Shown: piece by piece, positions 1 to 6,356 of the stretch
Layout: each line of letters starts with the position of its first letter
Position numbering within the stretch: the first letter of the stretch is position 1
Source of the DNA: MWCM01 sp964558315
GTDB lineage: Bacteria; Patescibacteriota; UBA1384; XYA2-FULL-43-10
Assembly: GCA_964558315.1 (NCBI GenBank)
Contig: CAZLCL010000013.1
Span: 1-19,087 of the forward strand
DNA length: 19,087 nt
Direction: 5' to 3'
The notes under the pieces: model-generated
The model's input: the letters and a program-made list of their open reading frames with translations, nothing else
Told to the model about the DNA's origin: nothing
Databases searched by the model: none
Made by a program: the position numbers and the translations under genes

Positions 1-23
1 TTTATCACTATTATTAAATCGGA

Positions 24-291
24 CAACAATTGTTGAAAATCACGCTAAAGCGTGGGCTCAAACCCATAGAGATCGTAATTCAGTTTATTCAAATCACGCT
101 AAAGCGTGGACTCTAGAATACGGAGCACAAACTTTCTCGACCGCCTTTGGAGGTAGTTTGTTGTAAAACACGCTAAAGCGTGGGCTCAAACCTCTTGAGC
201 ACAAACTTTAGTTTGTAAAAATCACGCTAAAGCTTGAGCTCAAACCTGTAAAGGCTGAACTTTAGTTTGTTGAAAAGCACGCTTAAGCATG
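24..291. repeat. Cluster of degenerate palindromic repeats (CACGCTAAAGCGTG family)
   Basis: Five copies of a 14-bp palindrome lie at 41-54, 95-108 and 169-182 (all exact CACGCTAAAGCGTG), 223-236 (one mismatch) and 278-291 (CACGCTTAAGCATG). Start-to-start spacing is 54, 74, 54 and 55 bp. A second palindrome, CAAACTTTAGTTTG, alternates with it: exact at 202-215, shortened at 258-267, and split at 128-133/155-160 by a 21-bp insert that itself folds (ACCGCC/GGAGGT). At 24-35 its place is taken by CAACAATTGTTG, a different sequence that is still palindromic. A third stem, GCTCAA/TTGAGC, sits at 184-200, and TTGAGCTCAA at 234-243. The unit is therefore a chain of small hairpins with compensating changes, more like a REP/MITE-type or RNA-folding element than CRISPR: spacers are neither uniform nor unique. 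Apart from this cluster I see no convincing gene in 1-380. Confidence 0.8.
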
Positions 292-301
292 TTTTTTGAA
301 G

Positions 302-337
302 TTTTCGGATTTGGGTTAACACTCGTGATTCCGAAAA
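302..337. other. 8-bp inverted repeat (hairpin) downstream of the repeat cluster
   Basis: TTTTCGGA at 302-309 pairs exactly with TCCGAAAA at 330-337 around a 20-nt loop. The loop begins with part of GGATTTGGGTTAA (307-319), a 13-mer that recurs exactly at 641-653 in the leader downstream. No U-tract follows directly, so it is a poor intrinsic terminator on the + strand. Function unknown. Confidence 0.35.
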
Positions 338-381
338 TTAAGCTGTCATCATCTGATAACGGAGAATCACTCTCGGGGGCA

Positions 382-410
382 TTGACAAATGCAATAAATT
401 ATGCTATAAT
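382..410 (+). promoter_or_regulatory. Consensus sigma70 promoter with extended -10
   Basis: TTGACA (382-387), a 17-bp spacer and TATAAT (405-410) are perfect consensus elements, and TG at 402-403 adds an extended -10. Expected transcription start is near 417. It is the strongest promoter visible in the window and it faces the transglycosylase-like gene about 280 nt downstream, so the transcript must carry a long 5' leader or encode a separate small RNA. Confidence 0.85.
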
Positions 411-416
411 GGAAGA

Positions 417-698
417 GTTGCTTGGGAAATAATAATGCCCAAGCATATTTGTTTAAGGATAAAAGCTTGCATTATTAAAAAAAGTAGTATATACTCCCCT
501 ACTAGACGACATTTAGCGCCCTGTGGCATACAAATTTATATTATTTATGTGCCACAGTAGCTCTAAAAGAGCATTTATTAATTAATCAGGTCGAACGGAG
601 GAGGTTTCACTTATAAAGTGATAAAGCCTCATTAAACAAGGGATTTGGGTTAAGGCAAAATATTCTGAACATTACCTAGCCGACTTCCAAATCACATT
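417..698 (+). promoter_or_regulatory. Long structured 5' leader (possible cis-regulatory RNA or small RNA)
   Basis: No open frame is convincing here, but the predicted transcript is rich in local stems: TGCTTGGG/CCCAAGCA (419-426/438-445) at the very 5' end, AGTAG/CTACT (483-487/499-503), CTGTGGCA/TGCCACAG (521-528/550-557), GCTCT/AGAGC (560-564/568-572), GAGG..CACTT/AAGTG..CCTC (601-612/616-630), and GATTTGG/CCAAATC (642-648/687-693), which closes five bases before the start codon. A perfect purine-rich GGAGGAGG at 597-604 resembles a Shine-Dalgarno site, but no ATG follows at proper spacing and half of it pairs in the 601-630 hairpin. I could not match it to any riboswitch consensus I know, including the c-di-AMP ydaO class that often precedes cell-wall hydrolases. 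That it is a regulatory leader is inference. Confidence 0.5.
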
Positions 699-1421
699 AT
701 GGTTCTTCTTAAGAAGAATATCGTAAGTGTTGTTAAATCAACTTTAAAATTTAAAAAGATCGCCGGTATTGTAGCCGCAATATTACTTACAGCTACATTG
801 CTAGGCTTAATCGCTATCGAATCTCCTCAGATTGTCAGAGGTAGCGATGAAAATAATAAAATTGAATCAGTGCTAATTTTTAAACCGGATAGTCATAAGG
901 CTGTAGTTTTGGATAACAAAAAACCAGAGATTATCCCGGGTGAATCATTGACGCAAAAAATGGCTAGAGAAAAGGCCGAGCTTGAAGCAAAAATTGAAGC
1001 GGAGAAAAAGATCAAGCTAAGAGATACAATCTCAAGAGAAAGAAGAGTATATCTCGATCCGACAGATTTATCCCCTATTTACAAGGCGGCGGAAGCAATG
1101 TTTGGTGTGGACTGTCGATTATTGGAATCAATCCATTATGTAGAAACCGGCCGATCTGGATCTACCTCAAAAACCTCATATGCTGGTGCAACCGGCCCGA
1201 TGCAGTTTTTGCCATCAACCTTTAGAAGACACGCTGTAGATGGCAATAATGACGGGATTAAAGATATCAACAATGTAGAAGACGCAATATTTTCCGCGGC
1301 TAATTACTTAAAAGCCTGCGGTTACCCAAATATTAAAAAAGCTTTATGGGGGTATAATCCATCTCAATATTATTACAATAAAGTAGCAGGTGTAGCTAAA
1401 TCTCTTGGAATGGAGATGTAA
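699..1421 (+). CDS. Membrane-anchored lytic transglycosylase-like protein (SLT/MltB-like fold)
   Basis: A 240-residue protein with a basic N-terminus, one hydrophobic segment (about residues 21-41) and a Lys/Glu-rich, probably coiled-coil stretch (about 84-115), so the C-terminal domain should lie outside the membrane. Residues 120-240 resemble peptidoglycan lytic transglycosylases: a candidate catalytic Glu149 in the VETG context, GATGPMQF at 163-170, a DGNNDG loop (181-186) followed by DAI (195-197), and YN..QYY near 219-225. The DGNNDG...DAI arrangement is closest to MltB-type (SLT_2) enzymes. It probably cleaves glycan strands during growth or division. The gene is monocistronic, bounded by its own promoter and a terminator. 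No Shine-Dalgarno precedes the ATG and an in-frame TGA lies at 666-668, so 699 is the first possible ATG. The leader stem ending at 693 could affect ribosome access. Confidence 0.75.
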   Translation: MVLLKKNIVSVVKSTLKFKKIAGIVAAILLTATLLGLIAIESPQIVRGSDENNKIESVLIFKPDSHKAVVLDNKKPEIIPGESLTQKMAREKAELEAKIEAEKKIKLRDTISRERRVYLDPTDLSPIYKAAEAMFGVDCRLLESIHYVETGRSGSTSKTSYAGATGPMQFLPSTFRRHAVDGNNDGIKDINNVEDAIFSAANYLKACGYPNIKKALWGYNPSQYYYNKVAGVAKSLGMEM

Positions 1422-1425
1422 AACA

Positions 1426-1466
1426 AAAGTAAAAATGCCCGCCGATTCGGCGGGCATTTTTACTTT
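1426..1466. terminator. Strong bidirectional intrinsic terminator
   Basis: A 41-bp perfect palindrome centred on 1446. Its core is the GC-rich stem GCCCGCC/GGCGGGC, flanked by an A-tract on the left and a T-tract on the right, so a U-run follows the stem on both strands. It ends the + strand transglycosylase gene (stop at 1421) and the - strand enolase gene (stop at 1474), which converge here. Confidence 0.93.
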
Positions 1467-1473
1467 AAAAAGA

Positions 1474-2778
1474 TTACTCCTTATGCGCGATGTCTAAGGC
1501 CTCCCATGTGGCATATTTTGATCTATCACCTAAATCACTTTCTATCATAATTAGGCGGTTATATTTAGCTGTGCGTTCACCTCGCGCTGGTGCGCCAGTT
1601 TTTATAGCTCCGCATCCGCAAGCTACAGCCAGATCAGCAATAAAATGGTCTTCGGTTTCGCCAGAACGATGAGATATGATGATTTTAAATCCGGCTTGAA
1701 TGGCTGTTCTAATTGTTTCAATTGCTTCCGACAAGGTGCCGATTTGATTAGGTTTAATTAAAATGCCCGTTGAAGAGTTGTGTTCAACGCCTCTTTTTAA
1801 GAGTTCTTTGTTGGTAGCATATAAATCATCGCCTATTGTTTCAATGTGGTCACCAATTCGTGAAGTCAGTTCTCTCCAGCCATCCCAATCGTTTTCGTCT
1901 AAAGCGTCTTCGATAGAAATTATTGGGAATTTGTCTACCCATGTTTCATAAAATTGCACCATCTCTTCGGTGGTAAGAGATCTATTTTCGCGATGGAGTT
2001 GATATATACCCTCAGTAAAAAATCGTGAAGCGGCCGGATCTAGAGCGATATATACATCTTCACCAGGGTGATACCCTGCGTCTTTGATTGACATAATCAA
2101 CAGCTCCATAGCCTGTTCGTTAGAAAATAGAGATGGAGCGAAACCGCCTTCATCCCCAACAAGAGGCTGGTAACTTCTTTCATCAAGGATTTTGCCCAAT
2201 GAGTGATAAATCTCCACCCCTGCTTGTATGGCTCTTCGCAGATTATCGAATTTTACCGGCACGACCATAAATTCTTGAAAATCGGTTGAGCCTACAGCGT
2301 GTTTGCCTCCATTTAAAATATTCATTAGAGGAATAGGAATTTTGTATTTGTCATGTTTTATGCCGATCAGTTTTGATAAATATTCATACAACTCCAAATT
2401 ATTACTAACAGCGGCTGATTTAGCACAAGCCATAGAAACGGCCAAAGTAGAGTTACCGCCTAATTTTGTTTTATTGGGAGTGCCATCGAGATCAATCATT
2501 TTTTTGTCAATTTCTGCCAGATTATCTACATCCAAACCAACGATTTCACGCTTAATGGTATTGTTAATAATATCGATTGATTTTTTTACTCCCTTGCCAT
2601 TATAACGATCTTCTTCGTTATCACGTAATTCTAAAGCTTCGAATTGGCCGGTAGAAGCTCCAGATGGGACATAACCAATTTTGCTTATGCCATCTTCCAA
2701 GAAAACTTTACAAGCTACTGTTGGATTGCCTCTGGAATCTAATATTTCGTATGCTCTAACATCTGAAATTTTTGCCAC
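1474..2778 (-). CDS. eno: Enolase (phosphopyruvate hydratase, EC 4.2.1.11)
   Basis: Converts 2-phosphoglycerate to phosphoenolpyruvate in glycolysis, in the cytoplasm. At 434 residues it is full length. Visible signatures: DSRGNPT (14-20), the SGASTG mobile loop (39-44), catalytic Glu210 in GDEGGFAP, Mg ligands Asp247, Glu290 and Asp317, catalytic Lys342 in IKPNQ, SHRSGE (369-374) and Lys393. All key residues are present. The start codon is GTG, directly preceded by a perfect AGGAGG four bases upstream. It lies 10 bp after the DUF3048 gene and is probably cotranscribed with it; transcription ends at the shared palindromic terminator. The last residues lack the usual AG-x-x-F-like ending, a minor variation. 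Confidence 0.97.
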   Translation of the reverse strand: MAKISDVRAYEILDSRGNPTVACKVFLEDGISKIGYVPSGASTGQFEALELRDNEEDRYNGKGVKKSIDIINNTIKREIVGLDVDNLAEIDKKMIDLDGTPNKTKLGGNSTLAVSMACAKSAAVSNNLELYEYLSKLIGIKHDKYKIPIPLMNILNGGKHAVGSTDFQEFMVVPVKFDNLRRAIQAGVEIYHSLGKILDERSYQPLVGDEGGFAPSLFSNEQAMELLIMSIKDAGYHPGEDVYIALDPAASRFFTEGIYQLHRENRSLTTEEMVQFYETWVDKFPIISIEDALDENDWDGWRELTSRIGDHIETIGDDLYATNKELLKRGVEHNSSTGILIKPNQIGTLSEAIETIRTAIQAGFKIIISHRSGETEDHFIADLAVACGCGAIKTGAPARGERTAKYNRLIMIESDLGDRSKYATWEALDIAHKE

Positions 2779-2788
2779 AGATCCTCCT

Positions 2789-3985
2789 TTATTGATAGCT
2801 TAGAGTTGAATCTGGTGGAATAACGCAGATCCAAAACTGCCCTCGATTAAATGTAATTTCACTACCGTTATTATCATAAAAAACTTCACGTTCGGATTTT
2901 GCTTGTTTTTCCCATTTGCCTTCGATAACTGTTCCGTCAATAAAGATTTTCGCTTTACCTTCCCCAACTGTATCCATAAGATAGCCGTGTTCGTTGATTC
3001 TGGTTACCAGAGGAGATCTATTTACAGTCATAACGATAAGATTGCTGGGGGCGATTTCGGCTTTACTCTCCCGATCCTTGTGTGTATTGCCATTATTTAA
3101 AACTCTTTTATAGTTATTATTTTCTTTGTCGTAATTAAATGAGACATTGTAATTAGCACTAGAAAACATCACGCTAATATTACTGGCCAAAGTGGCGGGT
3201 GGGGCAGTATTTTGTGCCGGCTCGGATTCTGGATCGCTAATCTGTGCCTCGACCTCGTTATTTTGAGAACTTTCTGAACTATCAACATCTTTAAAACGAT
3301 AATGGCGATAATTACTCTGATTTGAATAGTTTAGTTTTTCTGCTTGATTGCGCAGTTTTAAAGTGGAGGTAAACATAGTGTGCTCGCGAGACACTTTTAG
3401 GCTAGTGTCTCTCCAATACGAGGCGGGATATTTGAACTGGTCAAGATCCAGAACTTTTTCGTTCGATATTTGATCAAGAGCATAAGCATTACCACCAACA
3501 TGAGCATAATATGCATTATAACCCATAGCCCAATCTACATAATACGGTCGCGCTGATCTGACAGGGCCAACTTTATCGGCAGATTTTGGGCCGAATATCG
3601 CCATAAAACGGGTAATGCCACCCTCGGCGATAGCTTCGTAAACGATACTGGCTTTATCGAGACCAGCTTGGGGACGAGCATCAACATGGTTTTCTACCAT
3701 AACCGCCAAAGGGTAAAGGTCATCGCTGGCTGAAGAAATTTCGGTGCCATCTAAATTTGAATAATACTTTGTTTGAAAATCGCTAGTTTTAACATCGTAT
3801 TCATCTTTTGATTGTTCGTTTTTTGAATTATGGGTCATTAAATATAAACCGGTCCCGAAAACGCCGATTAAAAGTAGTCCGGCGCAAATAATGAAAATCA
3901 ATCTTTTTTTAGGATTAGCAAAAAAATCAGCCAAGCGCTGTTTAAAGCTTTTTTTGTGAGTAATTATTATTTCTTCGTTGTCCAT
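2789..3985 (-). CDS. DUF3048 domain membrane-anchored extracytoplasmic protein (YerB-like)
   Basis: A 398-residue protein with a short basic cytoplasmic head, one transmembrane segment (about 29-50) and an extracytoplasmic body. Residues about 90-215 match the DUF3048 N-terminal domain: YPLAVMVENH, ARPQAGLDKASIVYEA, EGGITRF and GPVRSARPYYVDWA. Residues about 265-398 look like the C-terminal DUF3048 half, ending in NRGQFWICVIPP. A low-complexity Ser/Glu/Ala/Pro linker (about 235-265) joins them. The family's biochemical role is unsettled; YerB of Bacillus is its best known relative. The anchor is a plain helix, with no lipobox Cys, unlike lipoprotein members. ATG start with a strong GAGGAGGGG site. 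Upstream (3986-4099) I see only a weak -10-like TACAAT on the - strand (4058-4063). The gene leads directly into eno. Confidence 0.85.
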   Translation of the reverse strand: MDNEEIIITHKKSFKQRLADFFANPKKRLIFIICAGLLLIGVFGTGLYLMTHNSKNEQSKDEYDVKTSDFQTKYYSNLDGTEISSASDDLYPLAVMVENHVDARPQAGLDKASIVYEAIAEGGITRFMAIFGPKSADKVGPVRSARPYYVDWAMGYNAYYAHVGGNAYALDQISNEKVLDLDQFKYPASYWRDTSLKVSREHTMFTSTLKLRNQAEKLNYSNQSNYRHYRFKDVDSSESSQNNEVEAQISDPESEPAQNTAPPATLASNISVMFSSANYNVSFNYDKENNNYKRVLNNGNTHKDRESKAEIAPSNLIVMTVNRSPLVTRINEHGYLMDTVGEGKAKIFIDGTVIEGKWEKQAKSEREVFYDNNGSEITFNRGQFWICVIPPDSTLSYQ

Positions 3986-4099
3986 TCCCCTCCTCTAGTT
4001 TCAATTGGTAATAAATTATTCAATTTAAAATAACTCAACAGTTGATAGTCTAGAATAATTGTATCATATATTTATTATTAGTAATAAAATATTTTACAG

Positions 4100-5350
4100 C
4101 TATTTGATATTTTCCCAATATTTACGATTTTTAAGATTATCTGGTAAAAATGATTCACGACTATACATTTGGTAACCTTTGCCGAAACCAAAATCTTTCA
4201 TCATCTTAGTTGGGGCATTTCTAATTTTTAAAGGTATAGGGAAAAGTCTAATATTTTTCACATCATCCATGGCTAGAGTGTAAGCCTTATCAACATTTCG
4301 ACTTTTGGGTGCTGAAGATAAGTATATAACACATTGAGCTAAAACAACATTTGACTCAGGCATTCCTACAAAATGCACGGCTTGTTGACAAGCTACTGCT
4401 TGAAGAAGCGCATTTGGGTCTGCCATACCAATATCCTCCGAAGCAAACCTGATCAATCGTCTTACAATGTATAAAGGGTCCTCACCAGCTTCAATCATTC
4501 GAGCCAAATAATGCAAAGATGCATCTGTGTCGCTGGCTCTCATTGATTTATGAAGAGCCGATATGGCGTCAAAATGACCATCGGCGCCCTTGTCGTAGCG
4601 AATAAATTTTTGTTGTATAGCTTCTTCTGCCACATTAAGATCTATAGAGATTGTGCCGTTTTTGGGTTTGGTGGTAATAATTGCGATTTCTAAGGCATTG
4701 AAAGCATCTCTGGCATCGCCTTCGCACAGTTTCGCAATATGTTTAATAGCGGTATCGCTAATACTTATTTTTTGTTGTTTGGAAATATTTAATAAATTAT
4801 CCTTTTGAATTTTTTTAACTGCGCTAGAAAGCATAATCGAGATATTATCTTCGCTTAGCTCTCTTAAATGGAAAATTCGACATCTTGATAGTAACGGCGA
4901 ATTTACTTCAAATGAGGGGTTTTCCGTAGTAGCGCCGATAAAAATTATTGTGCCATTTTCGATATATGGTAAAAAAATATCTTGTTGCGCTTTGTTAAAA
5001 CGATGTATTTCATCAACAAACAAGATAGTTCTTTTCCCTTTGAGTTCCGTCTCTTCGATAGCTTGATCAATGATTTTTTTAGCATCAGCTTTTCCCGAGG
5101 AAACCGCAGATAACGATTGAAAATTTGCGTTAGTTTTAGCCGCCACAATCTTGGCTAAAGTTGTTTTACCGCATCCCGGAGGCCCCCAAAGAATAATTGA
5201 GGGCAATCTGTCTGCCTCTATAGCACGACGCAGTAGTTTTCCCGGTGCTAAAATATGCTCTTGTCCAATAAAATCATTAAAATCATGAGGCCGCAAAAGA
5301 TCTGCCAAAGGTGTAGAGGGGGAAAAGCCACTTTTTATAACATCGTTCAT
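4100..5350 (-). CDS. rarA: Replication-associated recombination protein A (RarA/MgsA AAA+ ATPase)
   Basis: A clamp-loader-like AAA+ ATPase that acts at stalled replication forks and in recombination-linked repair, and interacts with SSB in bacteria. Its 416 residues are typical. Visible: N-terminal PLADLLRPHDFNDFIGQEHIL, Walker A GPPGCGKT (56-63), Walker B FVDEIHRF with Asp113/Glu114, sensor 1 region GATTENPSF (139-147), and an arginine finger candidate Arg156 in LLSRCR. C-terminal family motifs include DGHFDAISALHKSMR, DARDA, ASEDIGMADPNAL and YKYA-like ending motifs (FLPDNLKNRKYW). There is no Shine-Dalgarno. Instead a -10-like TAATAT lies seven bases before the ATG, so the message is probably leaderless. 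A GTTC-N7-GTTC repeat overlaps the predicted -35, suggesting LexA control. Confidence 0.95.
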   Translation of the reverse strand: MNDVIKSGFSPSTPLADLLRPHDFNDFIGQEHILAPGKLLRRAIEADRLPSIILWGPPGCGKTTLAKIVAAKTNANFQSLSAVSSGKADAKKIIDQAIEETELKGKRTILFVDEIHRFNKAQQDIFLPYIENGTIIFIGATTENPSFEVNSPLLSRCRIFHLRELSEDNISIMLSSAVKKIQKDNLLNISKQQKISISDTAIKHIAKLCEGDARDAFNALEIAIITTKPKNGTISIDLNVAEEAIQQKFIRYDKGADGHFDAISALHKSMRASDTDASLHYLARMIEAGEDPLYIVRRLIRFASEDIGMADPNALLQAVACQQAVHFVGMPESNVVLAQCVIYLSSAPKSRNVDKAYTLAMDDVKNIRLFPIPLKIRNAPTKMMKDFGFGKGYQMYSRESFLPDNLKNRKYWENIK

Positions 5351-5356
5351 ACTACA

Positions 5357-5394
5357 ATATTAGCTCAATCAGTTAAACCGAACAACTGCCGAAC
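5357..5394 (-). promoter_or_regulatory. rarA promoter with candidate LexA operator (GTTC-N7-GTTC)
   Basis: Read on the - strand: GTTC (5394-5391), seven bases, GTTC (5383-5380). The second GTTC is part of the -35-like TTGTTC (5385-5380); a 17-bp spacer follows, then TAATAT (5362-5357). A transcription start seven bases on falls at the A of the rarA ATG (5350). The direct-repeat form GTTC-N7-GTTC is the LexA operator known from Alphaproteobacteria, and the same repeat is present upstream of lexA in this window (11121-11172). Bound repressor would cover the -35. The -35 itself is weak (3 of 6 consensus positions). Confidence 0.55.
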
Positions 5395-5413
5395 AAAAAG
5401 GCAAGAGATAATA

Positions 5414-6307
5414 TCATTTCTTGTTCTGTAAATATTTTACAGCTGATAACGCGGCGGTAGCCCCCTGTCCGGAAGCAATAATTAGCTGTTTGAAAGGATG
5501 ATTAGTTATATCACCAGCCGCAAAAACCCCCTCAGTTGAAGTTGAACAATCAAGATTGGTAACAATAAGCTGATTTTCATCGGTGTCAACTAATTCTTTT
5601 ACGATTGAAGTATCGGCGCTGTGACCTATTTCGACAAAGACACCATCTAGGGCAATGTTTTTTCCGTTATTGGTATTGATTGCGTTGACCTTGTCGTCTC
5701 CTAAAATTTCACCTATTGCATCGTTATATACTATCTCAATATTGTTATTAGCTAATACTTTTTCTATTAAAACTGATTCAGCTCTAAAGGAATCACGTCG
5801 ATGGATAAGAAAAACCTTTTGGCAGATACTAGCTAGAGTCAATGCTCCTTCGAGTGCCGAATTCCCTCCTCCAACCACGGCAACAATTTTATTTTTAAAA
5901 AAATTGCCATCACAATTTACACAATAGCTTACCCCTCTACCCAAAAATTTATCTTCGCCTTTGGCATTCAATTTTGTTGGAGATTTGCCAAAACTTAAAA
6001 TTATTGATTTTGCCTCAACTTGTGCCGAAGAAAGCGATACAATAAATGAATTTTTGCTCTTTGTAATTTTTTCTGCTTCAGCGTATTTGATCTCTACATG
6101 ATAATCGTTTAAATGATTTATTAATTTATTAATTAAATCAATACCGGATAGTCTTTTTTCTCCAGGCCAATTTTCTATATCTAAAACATTAGTTAGCTGG
6201 CCTCCCATGTCTCTGGAAATTATTATCACTTTTTGTTTTCTTCGAACAGCAAAAATTGCGGCTGTAATACCTGCAATACCTCCTCCAATTATCGCAATAT
6301 CATACAT
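5414..6307 (-). CDS. trxB: Thioredoxin reductase (NADPH, EC 1.8.1.9)
   Basis: FAD-dependent disulfide reductase that reduces thioredoxin with NADPH in the cytoplasm. Two dinucleotide folds are visible (numbering from the upstream TTG at 6319): FAD GGGIAG at 12-17, redox pair Cys133-Val-Asn-Cys136 followed by DG, NADPH fold GGGNSALE (150-157), the HRRxxxR NADPH-specificity motif (173-179), and the C-terminal FAD motif AAGD (267-270). Length about 300 is normal. I place the start at the ATG at 6307 (297 residues): GGGAG lies five bases upstream, and this Met directly precedes the first beta strand, whereas the TTG at 6319 would bury that ribosome site inside the coding region. It follows gdh by about 50 bp and probably belongs to the same transcript. 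Confidence 0.93.
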   Translation of the reverse strand: MYDIAIIGGGIAGITAAIFAVRRKQKVIIISRDMGGQLTNVLDIENWPGEKRLSGIDLINKLINHLNDYHVEIKYAEAEKITKSKNSFIVSLSSAQVEAKSIILSFGKSPTKLNAKGEDKFLGRGVSYCVNCDGNFFKNKIVAVVGGGNSALEGALTLASICQKVFLIHRRDSFRAESVLIEKVLANNNIEIVYNDAIGEILGDDKVNAINTNNGKNIALDGVFVEIGHSADTSIVKELVDTDENQLIVTNLDCSTSTEGVFAAGDITNHPFKQLIIASGQGATAALSAVKYLQNKK

Positions 6308-6356
6308 ATTATCTCCCAAAACAATATTTCAATAAATGATTAAATACAGATTATTT

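Noticed and set aside
24..291. CRISPR array
   Set aside because: Repeat units are short, palindromic and degenerate, inter-unit spacing varies (54-74 bp) and the intervening sequence is itself repeated rather than unique. No cas genes are present.
597..632. Short leader peptide after GGAGGAGG (GTG at 618, stop at 633)
   Set aside because: Spacing of about 13 bases is too long, the frame has only five codons and the site is partly sequestered in a hairpin.
417..698. c-di-AMP (ydaO) riboswitch, tmRNA, 6S RNA or RNase P RNA
   Set aside because: The conserved sequence blocks I know for these RNAs are not visible. The structured region is kept as unassigned.
2303..2605. Antisense open frames on the + strand within eno and other genes
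   Set aside because: They are shadows of well-supported genes on the opposite strand, with no family motifs or ribosome sites.
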